A DNA stretch of 64,000 bases from Luteimonas vadosa (GTDB lineage Bacteria > Pseudomonadota > Gammaproteobacteria > Xanthomonadales > Xanthomonadaceae), in NCBI RefSeq assembly GCF_039543545.1, contig NZ_BAABJY010000001.1:620001-684000 (forward strand), given 5' to 3'. Positions 27,562 to 35,544 of this stretch are shown piece after piece. The notes below the pieces were generated by a model. It saw nothing but the letters and a program-made list of their open reading frames with translations. It did not search any database and was not told where the DNA came from. The stretch's first letter is position 1; each line of letters opens with the position of its first letter. The position numbers and the translations under genes were made by a program.

Positions 27562-30500
27562 GCGCGCCCGTCGCCCGCGATCCCTGGCTCGACCTGCCGC
27601 TGTCCGGTACGCAGCTCATCGAGGCCAGCGCCGGCACCGGCAAGACCTTCACCCTCGCCACGCTGGTGACGCGGTTGGTGGTCGAACGCGACCTGCGCAT
27701 CGGCCAGGTGCTCGCCGTCACCTACACCGAGGCCGCCACACAGGAATTGCGCAAGCGCATCCGCGAACGCCTGCAGCTGGCGCACGACCTCGTCGGCACG
27801 CCGGCGGCCGATGGCGAACCCCCGGCGGCGACGCTGACCCGGCAGCTGCTGCAGGCGCATCGCGACCGCCGCGGCGAAAGCGACGACGCCCTGCGCCGCC
27901 GCCTGCGCCAGGCGCTGCTGGACATCGACCTCGCCGCGATCTTCACCATCCACGGCTTCTGCGCGCGGGTGCTGCGCGAGCACGCGCTGGAAAGCGGGCA
28001 GGGCTTCGATCCGCCCGAGCTGCTCGCCAACGACCGCGACCTGCGCGAAGCCCTCGCCGCCGATCTCTGGCGCAGCCACGCCATCGACGACGCGGCGGTC
28101 GACGACCTCGCCGCGCTGTGGCCGGGCGGCCACGCCGCGCTCGCCGCCGACCTGCGCGACCTGTTGCGCGAGCCGGTGCTGCTGCCGCCGGACGTGCCGC
28201 TGCCACCGGAACCCGTTGCGCAGGTGCGCGCCGCTGCCGAGGCACTGGCGCAGGCCTTCCGCGCGCACGGCGACGACTTCCGCGCCGCCCTGCTGGCGGC
28301 GCTCGACGCCAAGGTCCTCAACGCGGGCAGCTACCGGGCCGAGTGGATCGAGCCGCTGTTCGCCGAGGCCGCGGCCTGGTGCGCGGGCACCCTCGACACC
28401 CCGTTCGAGCACGCCAAGCTGCCCAACCTGCGGCGCGAGACGCTGCTCGACAAGACCAATGCCAAGGGCGCGGGGCTGACGCCGGATTCCCCGCTCTGCG
28501 ACGCGCTCGCGGGCTACCTCGATGCGCTCGCGGCGCTGTCGGCCTGGAAGCACGCGCGCCGCGCCGCCCTGCTGCACCGCATCCGTGACGAGGCGCACGC
28601 GCGCCTCGCCCTGCTCAAGCAGCAGCGCCGCGTGCAGACCTACGACGACATGATCGACGGCGTCGCCGATGCCCTCGACGGCGACCACGGCGACGCGCTC
28701 GCCGAGCGCCTGCGCGTGCAGTACCGCGTCGCCCTGGTCGACGAGTTCCAGGACACCGACGCGCGGCAGTGGCGGATCTTCGCGCGCGTGTTCGGCGCAG
28801 ACGTGCGTGGCGAAGCGGATGCCGCAGAGGCCGCGGACGGCGTGCACGCCATCGGCGCGCTGGCAAAGGCGCACGCCGATGACACCGACACCCGCTTCCT
28901 CGCCCTCATCGGCGACCCCAAGCAGGCGATCTACGGCTTCCGCGGCGGCGACGTGCACGCCTACCTCGCGGCCGGCGACAGGGCGGGCAAGGCGCCGCCG
29001 CTGGCGCACAACTTCCGCTCGCGGCCGTCGGTGCTTGCCGCCATCGACGCGCTCTACGTCAGGGCGCAGGCCGCCTTCGAGGACGAAGGCAACAAGCAGG
29101 TCGATGCGCCGCCCTTCGTCGATCCGCGCATCCGTTTCCATCCGGTCGAGGCGGGCGGCAAGCGCGGCGACGACGACTTCCTGCGCGACGGAGAGCCCGC
29201 GCCGGCGCTCACCGTCTGGCGCGCGCCTCCGACCGGCGAGTTCGACAAGAAGGGCGACCCCAAGAACTGGAGTGCACCGGAATCGCGCGCGCTCGCCACC
29301 CGCGCCTGCGTCGCCGCGATCCACGGCGTGCTGTCGGATGCGCGCGCGGGCCGCGCGACGCTGAAGGACGGCGACGCGCTGCGACCCGTCCAGCCGGGCG
29401 ACATCGCGGTGCTCGTGCGCAGCCACCACGAAGCGACCCTGGTGCAGCGCGCGCTCGCCCTGGCCGGCATCCCCGCCGTCGCCGCCGGCAAGCTCAGCCT
29501 GTTCGCCACCGAAGAGGCCCGCGAACTGCACGCGCTGCTGCTCGCCCTGCTGCACGCCGGCGACGACGGCCGCCTGCGCGCGGCGCTGTCCACCGTGCTG
29601 GTCGGCGTCGACGCGGCCGGCATCGAAGCGCTCGAGCATCCGGCCGAAGGCGCCTCGGTCGACGCGCACCGCCACTGGCAAGCGCAGGCGCTGGCCTGGC
29701 GCGAGCGCCTGCTGCGCGGCGGTCCGCTCGCCCTGGCCGGCGACCTGTGCGCAGCCGGATCGGAGCGCCTGCTCGGCCTGCTCGACGGCGAGCGCCGGGT
29801 CAGCAACTACCTGCAGCTGGCCGAACTGCTGCAGGAAGCGCAGGCGGGCGCGCTCGGCCTGCACGGCCTGGTCGACTGGCTGGGCCACCGCATCGCCACC
29901 GCCGACGCGGACGACGAGACCCAGCAGCTGCGGCTGGAGTCCGACGCCCGCCGCGTGCAGATCGTCACCCTGCACAAGGCCAAGGGCCTCGAATACCCGC
30001 TCGTGTTCCTGCCCTTCGTCGGCATCGGCCGCCAGGACAAGTCGCCGGCGGGCTATTGCATCGCGCACGACGCCGCGCACGGCCGCCGCCTGCACTGGAA
30101 GCTCGACCTGCCCGAAGCCGAATGGGACGCGGCGAAGGAGGCGTGGAAGACCGAACAGCGCGCCGAGGACGCGCGCCTGCTCTACGTCGGCCTGACCCGC
30201 GCCGAGCACGCGCTGTGGATCGCCAGCGGCGACTTCTACCTGCACGGCAACACGCCCCTGGCGGGGATGCTGCAGGACCCTCGCACGCTCGCCGCCACGC
30301 CGGGCCTCGTGTTCGACGACGCCCTGCCGCCCGAGGTGCTGCCACGCCTGCCGCCCGAGTCCGACGCCGCCATCCCGCCCGCGCGCACCGCCACCCGCCG
30401 CCTGTCGCACGACTGGTGGGTGCACAGCTTCAGCCAGCTCGCCCGCGCCGACGCCGGCGACGCGACCGCGGCGTCGACCTTGCCCGCACCTGGGGGCCAC

Positions 30501-31406
30501 GACGAACCCGATGCCGCCGAGGATGCGCCGGTTGAGGCCGACTTCGATCCGCGCTTCGCCGGGAACCGCTACGGCGTTGCGCTGCACGGCGCGCTGGAAC
30601 ACATGGCACTGCAAGACGTTGCATCGGGGCGCGACAAACACGTGCAGCCCGGCTTCGCCGCCTGGCGCGACTGGCAACCCGGCAACGCCGCACCCGCCGG
30701 CCACGACCTCGTCATCGCCGAGGCCCTGCGCGCCGAAGGCTACGGCGCCGACGTGGTCGACGACGGCGTCGCGCTGACCACGCAGTTCATCGGCCAGACG
30801 CTCACGGTGCCGCTGCCCGAAGGCACGCGCCTGTGCGACCTGCCGTTCGAAGAGCGTCGCCCGGAAATCGAATTCCAGTTCGCCCTGCAACCCCTGCAGG
30901 TCGATGCCCTGCTGCAACTGCTGCACGCCCACGGCGTGGTCCGCGACCGCCACGGCTTCGGCCTGCGCCAGCGGCTGGAAGGCCTGATGACCGGCCTCAT
31001 CGACCTCACCTACCGGCATGACGGCCGCTGGTACGTGCTCGACTACAAGTCCAACCGCCTGCCCGGCTACGACACCGCCGCACTGCAGCGCGCGATGGCG
31101 CACAGCGAGTACGACCTGCAGGCGCTGATCTACACCCTGGCCCTGCACCGCTGGCTGCGCTTCCGCCTCGGCGACAGTTACGACTACGCCCGCGACTTCG
31201 GCGGCATCCGCTACGTCTTCTGCCGCGGCCTCGACGCCACACGCGACGACTCGCCCGGCATCCACGCCCAGCGCTTCAGTCCTGAACTGGTGCACGCACT
31301 GGATGCCTTGTTCGGCGCAACCGATCCCGGCCGCGTGCCCGCACGCGCACACGAATCACTCCCTCCCCCGCTTGCGGGGGAGGGCGGGGGTGGGGGCGCT
31401 CCATGA
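27558..31406 (+). CDS. recB: exodeoxyribonuclease V, beta subunit
   Basis: 3'-5' helicase and nuclease subunit of RecBCD, 1282 residues. An SF1 UvrD-type helicase carries Walker A ASAGTGKT (residues 23-30) and the Walker B motif DEFQDTD (395-401), then GDPKQAIYGFRGGD and a VTLHKAKGLEYP motif V/VI region. The C-terminal PD-(D/E)xK nuclease shows D1162-Y-K1164 in YVLDYKSNRLPGY. The last about 14 residues are encoded by a REP-like palindrome (31361-31384) and its G-rich tail, so the C-terminus is not native RecB sequence. The stop overlaps the recD start by 4 nt. Confidence 0.96.
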   Translation: MSAPVARDPWLDLPLSGTQLIEASAGTGKTFTLATLVTRLVVERDLRIGQVLAVTYTEAATQELRKRIRERLQLAHDLVGTPAADGEPPAATLTRQLLQAHRDRRGESDDALRRRLRQALLDIDLAAIFTIHGFCARVLREHALESGQGFDPPELLANDRDLREALAADLWRSHAIDDAAVDDLAALWPGGHAALAADLRDLLREPVLLPPDVPLPPEPVAQVRAAAEALAQAFRAHGDDFRAALLAALDAKVLNAGSYRAEWIEPLFAEAAAWCAGTLDTPFEHAKLPNLRRETLLDKTNAKGAGLTPDSPLCDALAGYLDALAALSAWKHARRAALLHRIRDEAHARLALLKQQRRVQTYDDMIDGVADALDGDHGDALAERLRVQYRVALVDEFQDTDARQWRIFARVFGADVRGEADAAEAADGVHAIGALAKAHADDTDTRFLALIGDPKQAIYGFRGGDVHAYLAAGDRAGKAPPLAHNFRSRPSVLAAIDALYVRAQAAFEDEGNKQVDAPPFVDPRIRFHPVEAGGKRGDDDFLRDGEPAPALTVWRAPPTGEFDKKGDPKNWSAPESRALATRACVAAIHGVLSDARAGRATLKDGDALRPVQPGDIAVLVRSHHEATLVQRALALAGIPAVAAGKLSLFATEEARELHALLLALLHAGDDGRLRAALSTVLVGVDAAGIEALEHPAEGASVDAHRHWQAQALAWRERLLRGGPLALAGDLCAAGSERLLGLLDGERRVSNYLQLAELLQEAQAGALGLHGLVDWLGHRIATADADDETQQLRLESDARRVQIVTLHKAKGLEYPLVFLPFVGIGRQDKSPAGYCIAHDAAHGRRLHWKLDLPEAEWDAAKEAWKTEQRAEDARLLYVGLTRAEHALWIASGDFYLHGNTPLAGMLQDPRTLAATPGLVFDDALPPEVLPRLPPESDAAIPPARTATRRLSHDWWVHSFSQLARADAGDATAASTLPAPGGHDEPDAAEDAPVEADFDPRFAGNRYGVALHGALEHMALQDVASGRDKHVQPGFAAWRDWQPGNAAPAGHDLVIAEALRAEGYGADVVDDGVALTTQFIGQTLTVPLPEGTRLCDLPFEERRPEIEFQFALQPLQVDALLQLLHAHGVVRDRHGFGLRQRLEGLMTGLIDLTYRHDGRWYVLDYKSNRLPGYDTAALQRAMAHSEYDLQALIYTLALHRWLRFRLGDSYDYARDFGGIRYVFCRGLDATRDDSPGIHAQRFSPELVHALDALFGATDPGRVPARAHESLPPPLAGEGGGGGAP
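31361..31384. repeat. REP-like palindrome at the recB 3' end (coding)
   Basis: A perfect 11-bp inverted repeat, arms CCCTCCCCCGC and GCGGGGGAGGG with a 2-nt centre (TT), followed by a G-rich tail ending at the recD start codon. The same design recurs in recD and after egtD. It is translated as the C-terminal residues of RecB. Confidence 0.85.
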
Positions 31407-33550
31407 CCCTCCTACGCGCCCTCCAACAAGCCGGCGTCCTGCGCGTCCTCGACGACGCGCTGGCGCAGAGCCTGCGCCGCCTCGACCCCGACACCCCCGA
31501 CGCCGTACTCGCCGCCGCCGCACTCGCATCGCTCGCTGTGTCGCAAGGCCACGCCGGCTTCGATCCCGCGCGCCCACGCCAGCTCACCGACGCGGACCTG
31601 CCATGGCCCGACGCCGACGACTGGCGGCAACAACTCGCGGACTCCCCCTGGGTCGCCACGCCCGCAACCACGGACGAACAAGCCGCCGCCGCACCGCTCG
31701 CCCTCGAGCACGGCCTCCTCTACCTACGCCGCTACCGCGAATACGAGCGCCGCCTTGCCCTGCAACTCAGGCGCATCGCCGCGCAGCCCATGCCCGAGGC
31801 CGACGTCACCGCCATCGCGCCGCTGTTCGCAACCCTGTTCCCCGCGGCCCCCATCCCAACCCTTCCCCCGCAAGCGGGGGAAGGGCTAACGCCCCGCGCT
31901 GCGGCAGCCACCTCGCCCGTCCCAGACACCGCTCCTGTCCCCGACACCCAGCCGGCCCCCATCACCTCTCCCGTTCACGGGAGAGGTCGCGCCGAAGGCG
32001 CGGGTGAGGGCGCTCTTCGTTCAGCAGCCCCGCACCCCAACCCCGTCCCGCAAGCGGGAGAGGGGGCGACCGCAGACCCCCACCAGGCCCGCGCCGCCGC
32101 CCTCGCCCTGCGCCGCGCCCTGCTGCTGGTCACCGGCGGCCCCGGCACCGGCAAGACCACCACCATCGCCCGCCTGCTGGTGCTGCGCATCGCGCAGGCC
32201 GCGCACGCCGGACAGAAATCGCCGCGCATCGCCCTGGCCGCCCCCACCGGCCGCGCCGCCGAACGCATGGCCGAAAGCCTGCGCCGCGCATCGCAGCAGA
32301 TGACCGACCTCGGCGTCGACACCACCCTGCTCGAAGCACTCCCCACCGACGCGAGCACCCTCCACCGCCTGCTCGGCACCATCCCCGACTCGCCGCGCTT
32401 CCGCCACCGCGCCGACCACCCGCTGCCCTTCGACATCGTCGTCGTCGACGAGGCCTCGATGGTCGACCTGCCGCTGATGTGCAAGCTGGCCGAGGCGGTG
32501 GGCGAGGGCGCGCAGCTCATTCTGCTCGGCGACCCCGACCAGCTGCCCTCGGTCGAAGCCGGCGACGTCCTCGCCGCCATCCTCGCCGCGGCCGGCCCGG
32601 GCGACGCGCTGTCCGCCGACGATGCCGACGCGCTCCAGCCCCTGCTCGGCTCTCCTCCCTCCCTTGCGCGCGAAGCGCACAGGCGAGGGCCGGTTGGCTC
32701 TTCTCCCTCCCTTGCGTGCGAAGCGCGCGGGGGAGGGCCGGGGAGGGGGGCTCTTGATCCTGCTTCCGCAACCACCACCCCCCTCCACGGCCACCGCGTC
32801 CACCTCCGCCGCGGCTGGCGCCAGGACGCCGCACTCGACCTCGCCCCCCTGGCCGAAGCCGTCCGCGACGGCGACGCCCGCACCGTGCTCGCCCTGTTGC
32901 GCGGCGACACCCTGTCCAACGTCTACTTCCATGAAGGCGTCGACGACCCGCTGCAGGCCCGCCCCGACCTGCTCGCCCACTGGCGCACGCTCGCCACGGA
33001 AACCGATCCCGCCCAGGCCCTGCGCCAGGCCAACCGCCTGCGCCTGCTCACCGCGCTGCGCGAAGGCCCGCAGGGCGCGCGCGGCCTCAACGCCCGCATC
33101 GAGTCGCAGCTCGCCGGCCGCCGCATCGGCGCGCCGCCGGCCTGGTTCCCCGGCCGCCTGCTGCTGGTCACCGAAAACAGCTACCGCCACCAGCTGTTCA
33201 ACGGCGACGTCGGCCTCTGCCTGCCCGGCGACGACGGCACCCCGCTGGCCTGGTTCCCCGGCAACGGCGGCGCCGGCGCCAACGAAGTCCGCGCCTTCCA
33301 TCCCGCCGCGCTGCCCGCGCACGAGTCCGCCTTCGCCACCACCGTGCACAAGGCCCAGGGCAGCGAGTTCGACGAGGTCTGGTTGCAGCTGCCGCGCATG
33401 GACGCCCGCGTGCTCAGCCGGGAACTGCTCTACACCGGCCTGACCCGCGCCCGTTCCGCGTTACATATCGCGGGGAGCGCCGAGGTGATCGAGACCGCGC
33501 TGTCGCGGCATGCGAGCCGGGTGTCGGGGTTGGGGTGGAGGTTGCACTAA
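31403..33550 (+). CDS. recD: exodeoxyribonuclease V, alpha subunit, with in-frame REP insertions
   Basis: 5'-3' helicase subunit of RecBCD. 715 residues, about 100 more than E. coli RecD. Walker A is GGPGTGK with Lys251; the Walker B segment is VVDEASMVDL, and TVHKAQGSEFDEV with LYTGLTRAR near the end are the motif V/VI region. The extra length comes largely from two linkers whose DNA is repeat sequence: residues about 153-222 hold three palindromes, between the N-terminal domain and the helicase core, and residues 416-447 are a 16-residue repeat written twice. All helicase motifs are intact, so the protein is probably functional. Confidence 0.95.
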   Translation: MTLLRALQQAGVLRVLDDALAQSLRRLDPDTPDAVLAAAALASLAVSQGHAGFDPARPRQLTDADLPWPDADDWRQQLADSPWVATPATTDEQAAAAPLALEHGLLYLRRYREYERRLALQLRRIAAQPMPEADVTAIAPLFATLFPAAPIPTLPPQAGEGLTPRAAAATSPVPDTAPVPDTQPAPITSPVHGRGRAEGAGEGALRSAAPHPNPVPQAGEGATADPHQARAAALALRRALLLVTGGPGTGKTTTIARLLVLRIAQAAHAGQKSPRIALAAPTGRAAERMAESLRRASQQMTDLGVDTTLLEALPTDASTLHRLLGTIPDSPRFRHRADHPLPFDIVVVDEASMVDLPLMCKLAEAVGEGAQLILLGDPDQLPSVEAGDVLAAILAAAGPGDALSADDADALQPLLGSPPSLAREAHRRGPVGSSPSLACEARGGGPGRGALDPASATTTPLHGHRVHLRRGWRQDAALDLAPLAEAVRDGDARTVLALLRGDTLSNVYFHEGVDDPLQARPDLLAHWRTLATETDPAQALRQANRLRLLTALREGPQGARGLNARIESQLAGRRIGAPPAWFPGRLLLVTENSYRHQLFNGDVGLCLPGDDGTPLAWFPGNGGAGANEVRAFHPAALPAHESAFATTVHKAQGSEFDEVWLQLPRMDARVLSRELLYTGLTRARSALHIAGSAEVIETALSRHASRVSGLGWRLH
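31860..31885. repeat. REP-like palindrome inside recD, copy 1
   Basis: A perfect 12-bp inverted repeat with arms CCCTTCCCCCGC and GCGGGGGAAGGG and centre AA. It is read through in frame at about residues 153-161 of RecD. Confidence 0.85.
31964..32002. repeat. REP-like double hairpin inside recD, copy 2
   Basis: A perfect 11-bp inverted repeat (arms ACCTCTCCCGT and ACGGGAGAGGT, centre TC, 31964-31987) is followed at once by a 6-bp hairpin CGCGCC-GAA-GGCGCG (31988-32002) and GGTGAGGG. It is in frame within recD. Confidence 0.85.
32041..32065. repeat. REP-like palindrome inside recD, copy 3 (imperfect)
   Basis: Arms CCCCGTCCCGC and GCGGGAGAGGGG with centre AA; the left arm lacks one base relative to the right. 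It lies about 50 nt after copy 2 and may form the other half of a paired REP element. Read through in frame. Confidence 0.75.
32648..32743 (+). repeat. 48-bp tandem repeat inside recD (two units)
   Basis: Two units of 48 bp starting at 32648 and 32696, each beginning GGCTCT and sharing CTCCCTCCCTTGCG, CGAAGCGC and GAGGGCCGG. They encode two 16-residue repeats (GSPPSLAREAHRRGPV and GSSPSLACEARGGGPG) at RecD residues 416-447. The period keeps the reading frame. Confidence 0.85.
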
Positions 33551-33618
33551 CGGGGATCGTAGCCGTACACCTAAGCCGGGGCCTAGATGAAAACTTACGA
33601 CTTCAGCGGAGTGTTCTC

Positions 33619-33729
33619 GCCCCGCAGGGAGTAATCAATTAATCAACTTGCTCCCCCTGGGGATATAATTTCTATTTGATTTCATCCCTACAGGGAGTTA
33701 AACTGTATCACACTCTCGCCTTAGAGGGC
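33619..33729 (+). promoter_or_regulatory. four palindromes at exact 33-bp spacing before the mobile mystery pair
   Basis: Four 12-bp sites of the form five-base arm, two-base centre, five-base arm begin at 33619 (GCCCC-GC-AGGGA), 33652 (TCCCC-CT-GGGGA), 33685 (TCCCT-AC-AGGGA) and 33718 (GCCTT-AG-AGGGC). Steps are 33, 33 and 33 bp. Sites 2 and 3 are perfect dyads; 1 and 4 are partial. AT-rich 21-bp spacers separate them. Site 3 lies between a possible -35 and -10, and site 4 covers the ribosome site. They are probably operators for the helix-turn-helix protein encoded next. Confidence 0.75.
33676..33704 (+). promoter_or_regulatory. candidate promoter of the mobile mystery A/B pair
   Basis: TTGATT (33676-33681) and TAAACT (33699-33704) are separated by 17 bp, with palindrome 3 between them. 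A second candidate -10, TATAAT at 33664-33669, has only a weak -35. A transcript would start near 33711, giving a leader of about 26 nt with AGAGGG 8 nt before the ATG. Confidence 0.5.
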
Positions 33730-33736
33730 GACAAGA

Positions 33737-34237
33737 ATGGGCGCGAATAGTACATCCCAAAGTATGAAACGACTCGCTCGACGCAAGTTGGATGACGTAG
33801 GAAATCAATGGCGCCAGTTGCCTCAGCGACTGCACTTGGTGCCCAAGGGAGGGTGGATCAGCGCCATCCGTGAAGCCATGGGAATGTCACAAGCCGATTT
33901 AGGTCGGAACATGAGCGTTCGCAGCAGTACGGCAGCGAAACTAGAAGAGAGCGAACGCAGTCGTACGATCCGGCTAGACACGTTACAACGTGCCGCTGAC
34001 GCTTTGGGGTGCGACCTGGTCTATGCACTTGTGCCGCGCAAGTCACTGCAAACCATGGTGGACGAGCAGCGCTTGCGAGTTTTTTCGGATGTGGTGACGC
34101 GAACCAATCACCACATGGACCTCGAAGGCCAGAGCGCGACCGATCCCGACTGGCGGAACAACCTTCTCCGACAGGCCGAGGAGGTCATACCGGATAGTCA
34201 ACTGTGGCGTGTCAGGCAACGCATTACGTCCAAATGA
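33737..34237 (+). CDS. mobile mystery protein A (HTH regulator)
   Basis: A 166-residue protein with a central Xre-type helix-turn-helix (about residues 40-98: IREAMGMSQADLGRNMSVRSSTAAKLEESE). It matches mobile mystery protein A (TIGR02612) by this domain, by the basic MKRLARRKLDD start and by its Fic-protein partner. In known genomes A is always upstream of B, often in mobile contexts. Its likely role is to repress the pair and perhaps neutralise B, like an antitoxin; this is not proven for the family. GC is visibly below the flanking genes. The stop overlaps the partner's start by 4 nt. Confidence 0.88.
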   Translation: MGANSTSQSMKRLARRKLDDVGNQWRQLPQRLHLVPKGGWISAIREAMGMSQADLGRNMSVRSSTAAKLEESERSRTIRLDTLQRAADALGCDLVYALVPRKSLQTMVDEQRLRVFSDVVTRTNHHMDLEGQSATDPDWRNNLLRQAEEVIPDSQLWRVRQRITSK

Positions 34238-34833
34238 ACGACCCTCGTCCGCTTGAAGGGGAATTGGACGATGGCCAAACACCCCTCGATGCCGACGAGG
34301 CCCATGGTCTGATTCCTCGGTGGATTAGCACGCGCGACGATTTGAACGAGGCGGAAGCGCATAACATCCGTCAATCTTCCCGTTGGGCAAATAGACAACT
34401 AGATGCCGGCGTGCAGGTAGCATCGGCAGAGTTTCTACGCGGACTTCATCGGGCGATGTTCGAAGACGTTTGGACTTGGGCGGGAATATATCGGCAGACC
34501 GAGCGCAACATAGGCGTGGCGCCACATCAAATTGCCACTGAACTTCAGAATCTGTTTGATGATGCCGCCGCGTGGCGGGAATTCGACAGCTATTGTCTGG
34601 ATGAACAAGCCGCGCGCCTGCATCACCGCCTGACCTGGATCCACCCCTTCCCAAACGGTAATGGGCGCGTCTCACGGTATGCGGCGGATTACTATCTTCA
34701 GCAGCAAGGCGCTGCGGTCTTTACGTGGGGCGCATCACTGTCCTCAATTAATGCACGAAAGTATTACTTAGCCGCCATCCGTCTGGCAGACAGAGCAGAC
34801 TACGCGGCGCTCTTGGCTTTCGTGCGCTCTTGA
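34234..34833 (+). CDS. mobile mystery protein B (Fic/DOC family)
   Basis: A 199-residue Fic-fold protein. The full active-site motif HPFPNGNGR starts at H137, and the flap region precedes it (WTWAGIYRQTERNIGV). Intact Fic motifs transfer AMP or another nucleotide moiety to target proteins, so the enzyme is probably active and is the toxin-like member of the pair. ATG 34234 overlaps the stop of protein A (ATGA); an upstream in-frame start is not needed. No clear (S/T)xxxE(G/N) inhibitory motif is seen in this protein, so control must come from A or from outside. Target unknown. Confidence 0.9.
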   Translation: MNDPRPLEGELDDGQTPLDADEAHGLIPRWISTRDDLNEAEAHNIRQSSRWANRQLDAGVQVASAEFLRGLHRAMFEDVWTWAGIYRQTERNIGVAPHQIATELQNLFDDAAAWREFDSYCLDEQAARLHHRLTWIHPFPNGNGRVSRYAADYYLQQQGAAVFTWGASLSSINARKYYLAAIRLADRADYAALLAFVRS

Positions 34834-34900
34834 CGTTCGATCCGCCGCCACCTTCCTACCCGGGCCCACGTAATCACGCGCTACCAACGCCCACCGGGCG

Positions 34901-35072
34901 CAGGTTAACGAGTTCGACGAAATGGGGTTCCAGCTACGGCGTGCCCAGCGCGCGATCTGAGGCGCGAATCGCGCTACACCGGCCTGCCCGCGCTGCTATG
35001 GAGGGGAGCGGGGAGGTGCTCAAGGCGACGCTGTCACGGCATGCGAGCCGGTCTCGGGGTTGCGTGGAGGTT
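34901..35072 (+). pseudogene. decayed copy of the recD 3' end
   Basis: DNA here aligns with the last about 190 bp of the intact recD (33356-33545) in the same orientation. Shared runs include GAGTTCGACGA, CTACACCGGCCTG and GGCATGCGAGCCGG, with TCGGGGTTG and GTGGAGGTTG at the end. Indels and an in-frame stop destroy the reading frame; the alignment is about 18 bp shorter than the intact end. No upstream part of recD is seen. It sits 67 nt beyond the Fic gene, so the mobile mystery pair lies between the intact and decayed recD ends. Confidence 0.8.
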
Positions 35073-35157
35073 GGGCTACTTCAGAAGGGAACCTGACCCC
35101 GCTTGGTCGACACCGCTTGGTCCCCGCGACGTTCATTCACCGGCCTAGCCAACATCT

Positions 35158-35454
35158 ATGCACATTCTGTCCAGCGAAAACCGATGCGAATTCTTGGCTT
35201 GTCCCCAGCTGGTCAAGCTTGACTACGCTTTGGGCGAAGGTGGGTTCGAAGCTACTCTGCTCATAAAGGCCAGCACCCTCGTACTGAAAAGCATTCTACT
35301 GGGATCCAGTCTAACTTTCGTTCTAAAGCGCATTGACGACCGCTTGCTGTACGGACTTCTGATTCACGACGACCCGATCCATCCGGCGGCTCTATGGTCA
35401 GTAGTCGAAACGCAGGAACAATTGATGGCACTCGACGCAATTTGTAGGACGGGG
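35158..35454 (+). other. orphan ORF segment of unknown origin, fused in frame to the Ymh gene
   Basis: The open frame of the next gene extends back to ATG 35158. Its first about 100 residues (MHILSSENRC... to about AICRTGKC) read like real protein with hydrophobic stretches (LLIKASTLVLKSILLG) but match nothing I recognise. Two GTGTCAGGGACAAT repeats are then read through before the Ymh gene proper. It is best seen as the remnant of a separate gene cut by the repeats; it may not be expressed as a fusion. Confidence 0.35.
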
Positions 35455-35468
35455 AAGTGTGGGGAAAA

Positions 35469-35485
35469 GGTGTCAGGGACAATTT
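35469..35485 (+). repeat. GGTGTCAGGGACAATTT motif, copy 1
   Basis: First of two identical 17-mers 47 bp apart, upstream of the Ymh gene. Motifs like this are seen as scattered intergenic repeats, possibly of REP-associated transposase origin; that origin is inference. Confidence 0.7.
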
Positions 35486-35515
35486 CTCCCACCGCCTGGG
35501 CGGGACTAGGAAGTA

Positions 35516-35532
35516 GGTGTCAGGGACAATTT
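35516..35532 (+). repeat. GGTGTCAGGGACAATTT motif, copy 2
   Basis: Identical to copy 1 and in the same orientation, ending 12 nt before the preferred ATG of the Ymh gene. Its last bases and the following TTGGAAG lie in the likely ribosome-binding region. Confidence 0.7.
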
Positions 35533-35544
35533 TCATTGGAAGCC

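Noticed and set aside
27354..31352. Minus-strand open frame of 1332 codons over recB
   Set aside because: It shadows recB codon by codon, has no recognisable domain and is explained by GC-rich codon use.
33619..33729. 33-bp periodic repeats as a CRISPR array
   Set aside because: The conserved part is only a 12-bp dyad with degenerate bases, the spacers are short and AT-rich, and no cas gene is present. Operators fit better.
34830..35096. Open frame of 88 codons after the Fic gene
   Set aside because: It runs out of frame through the decayed recD fragment; the similarity to recD is at DNA level only.
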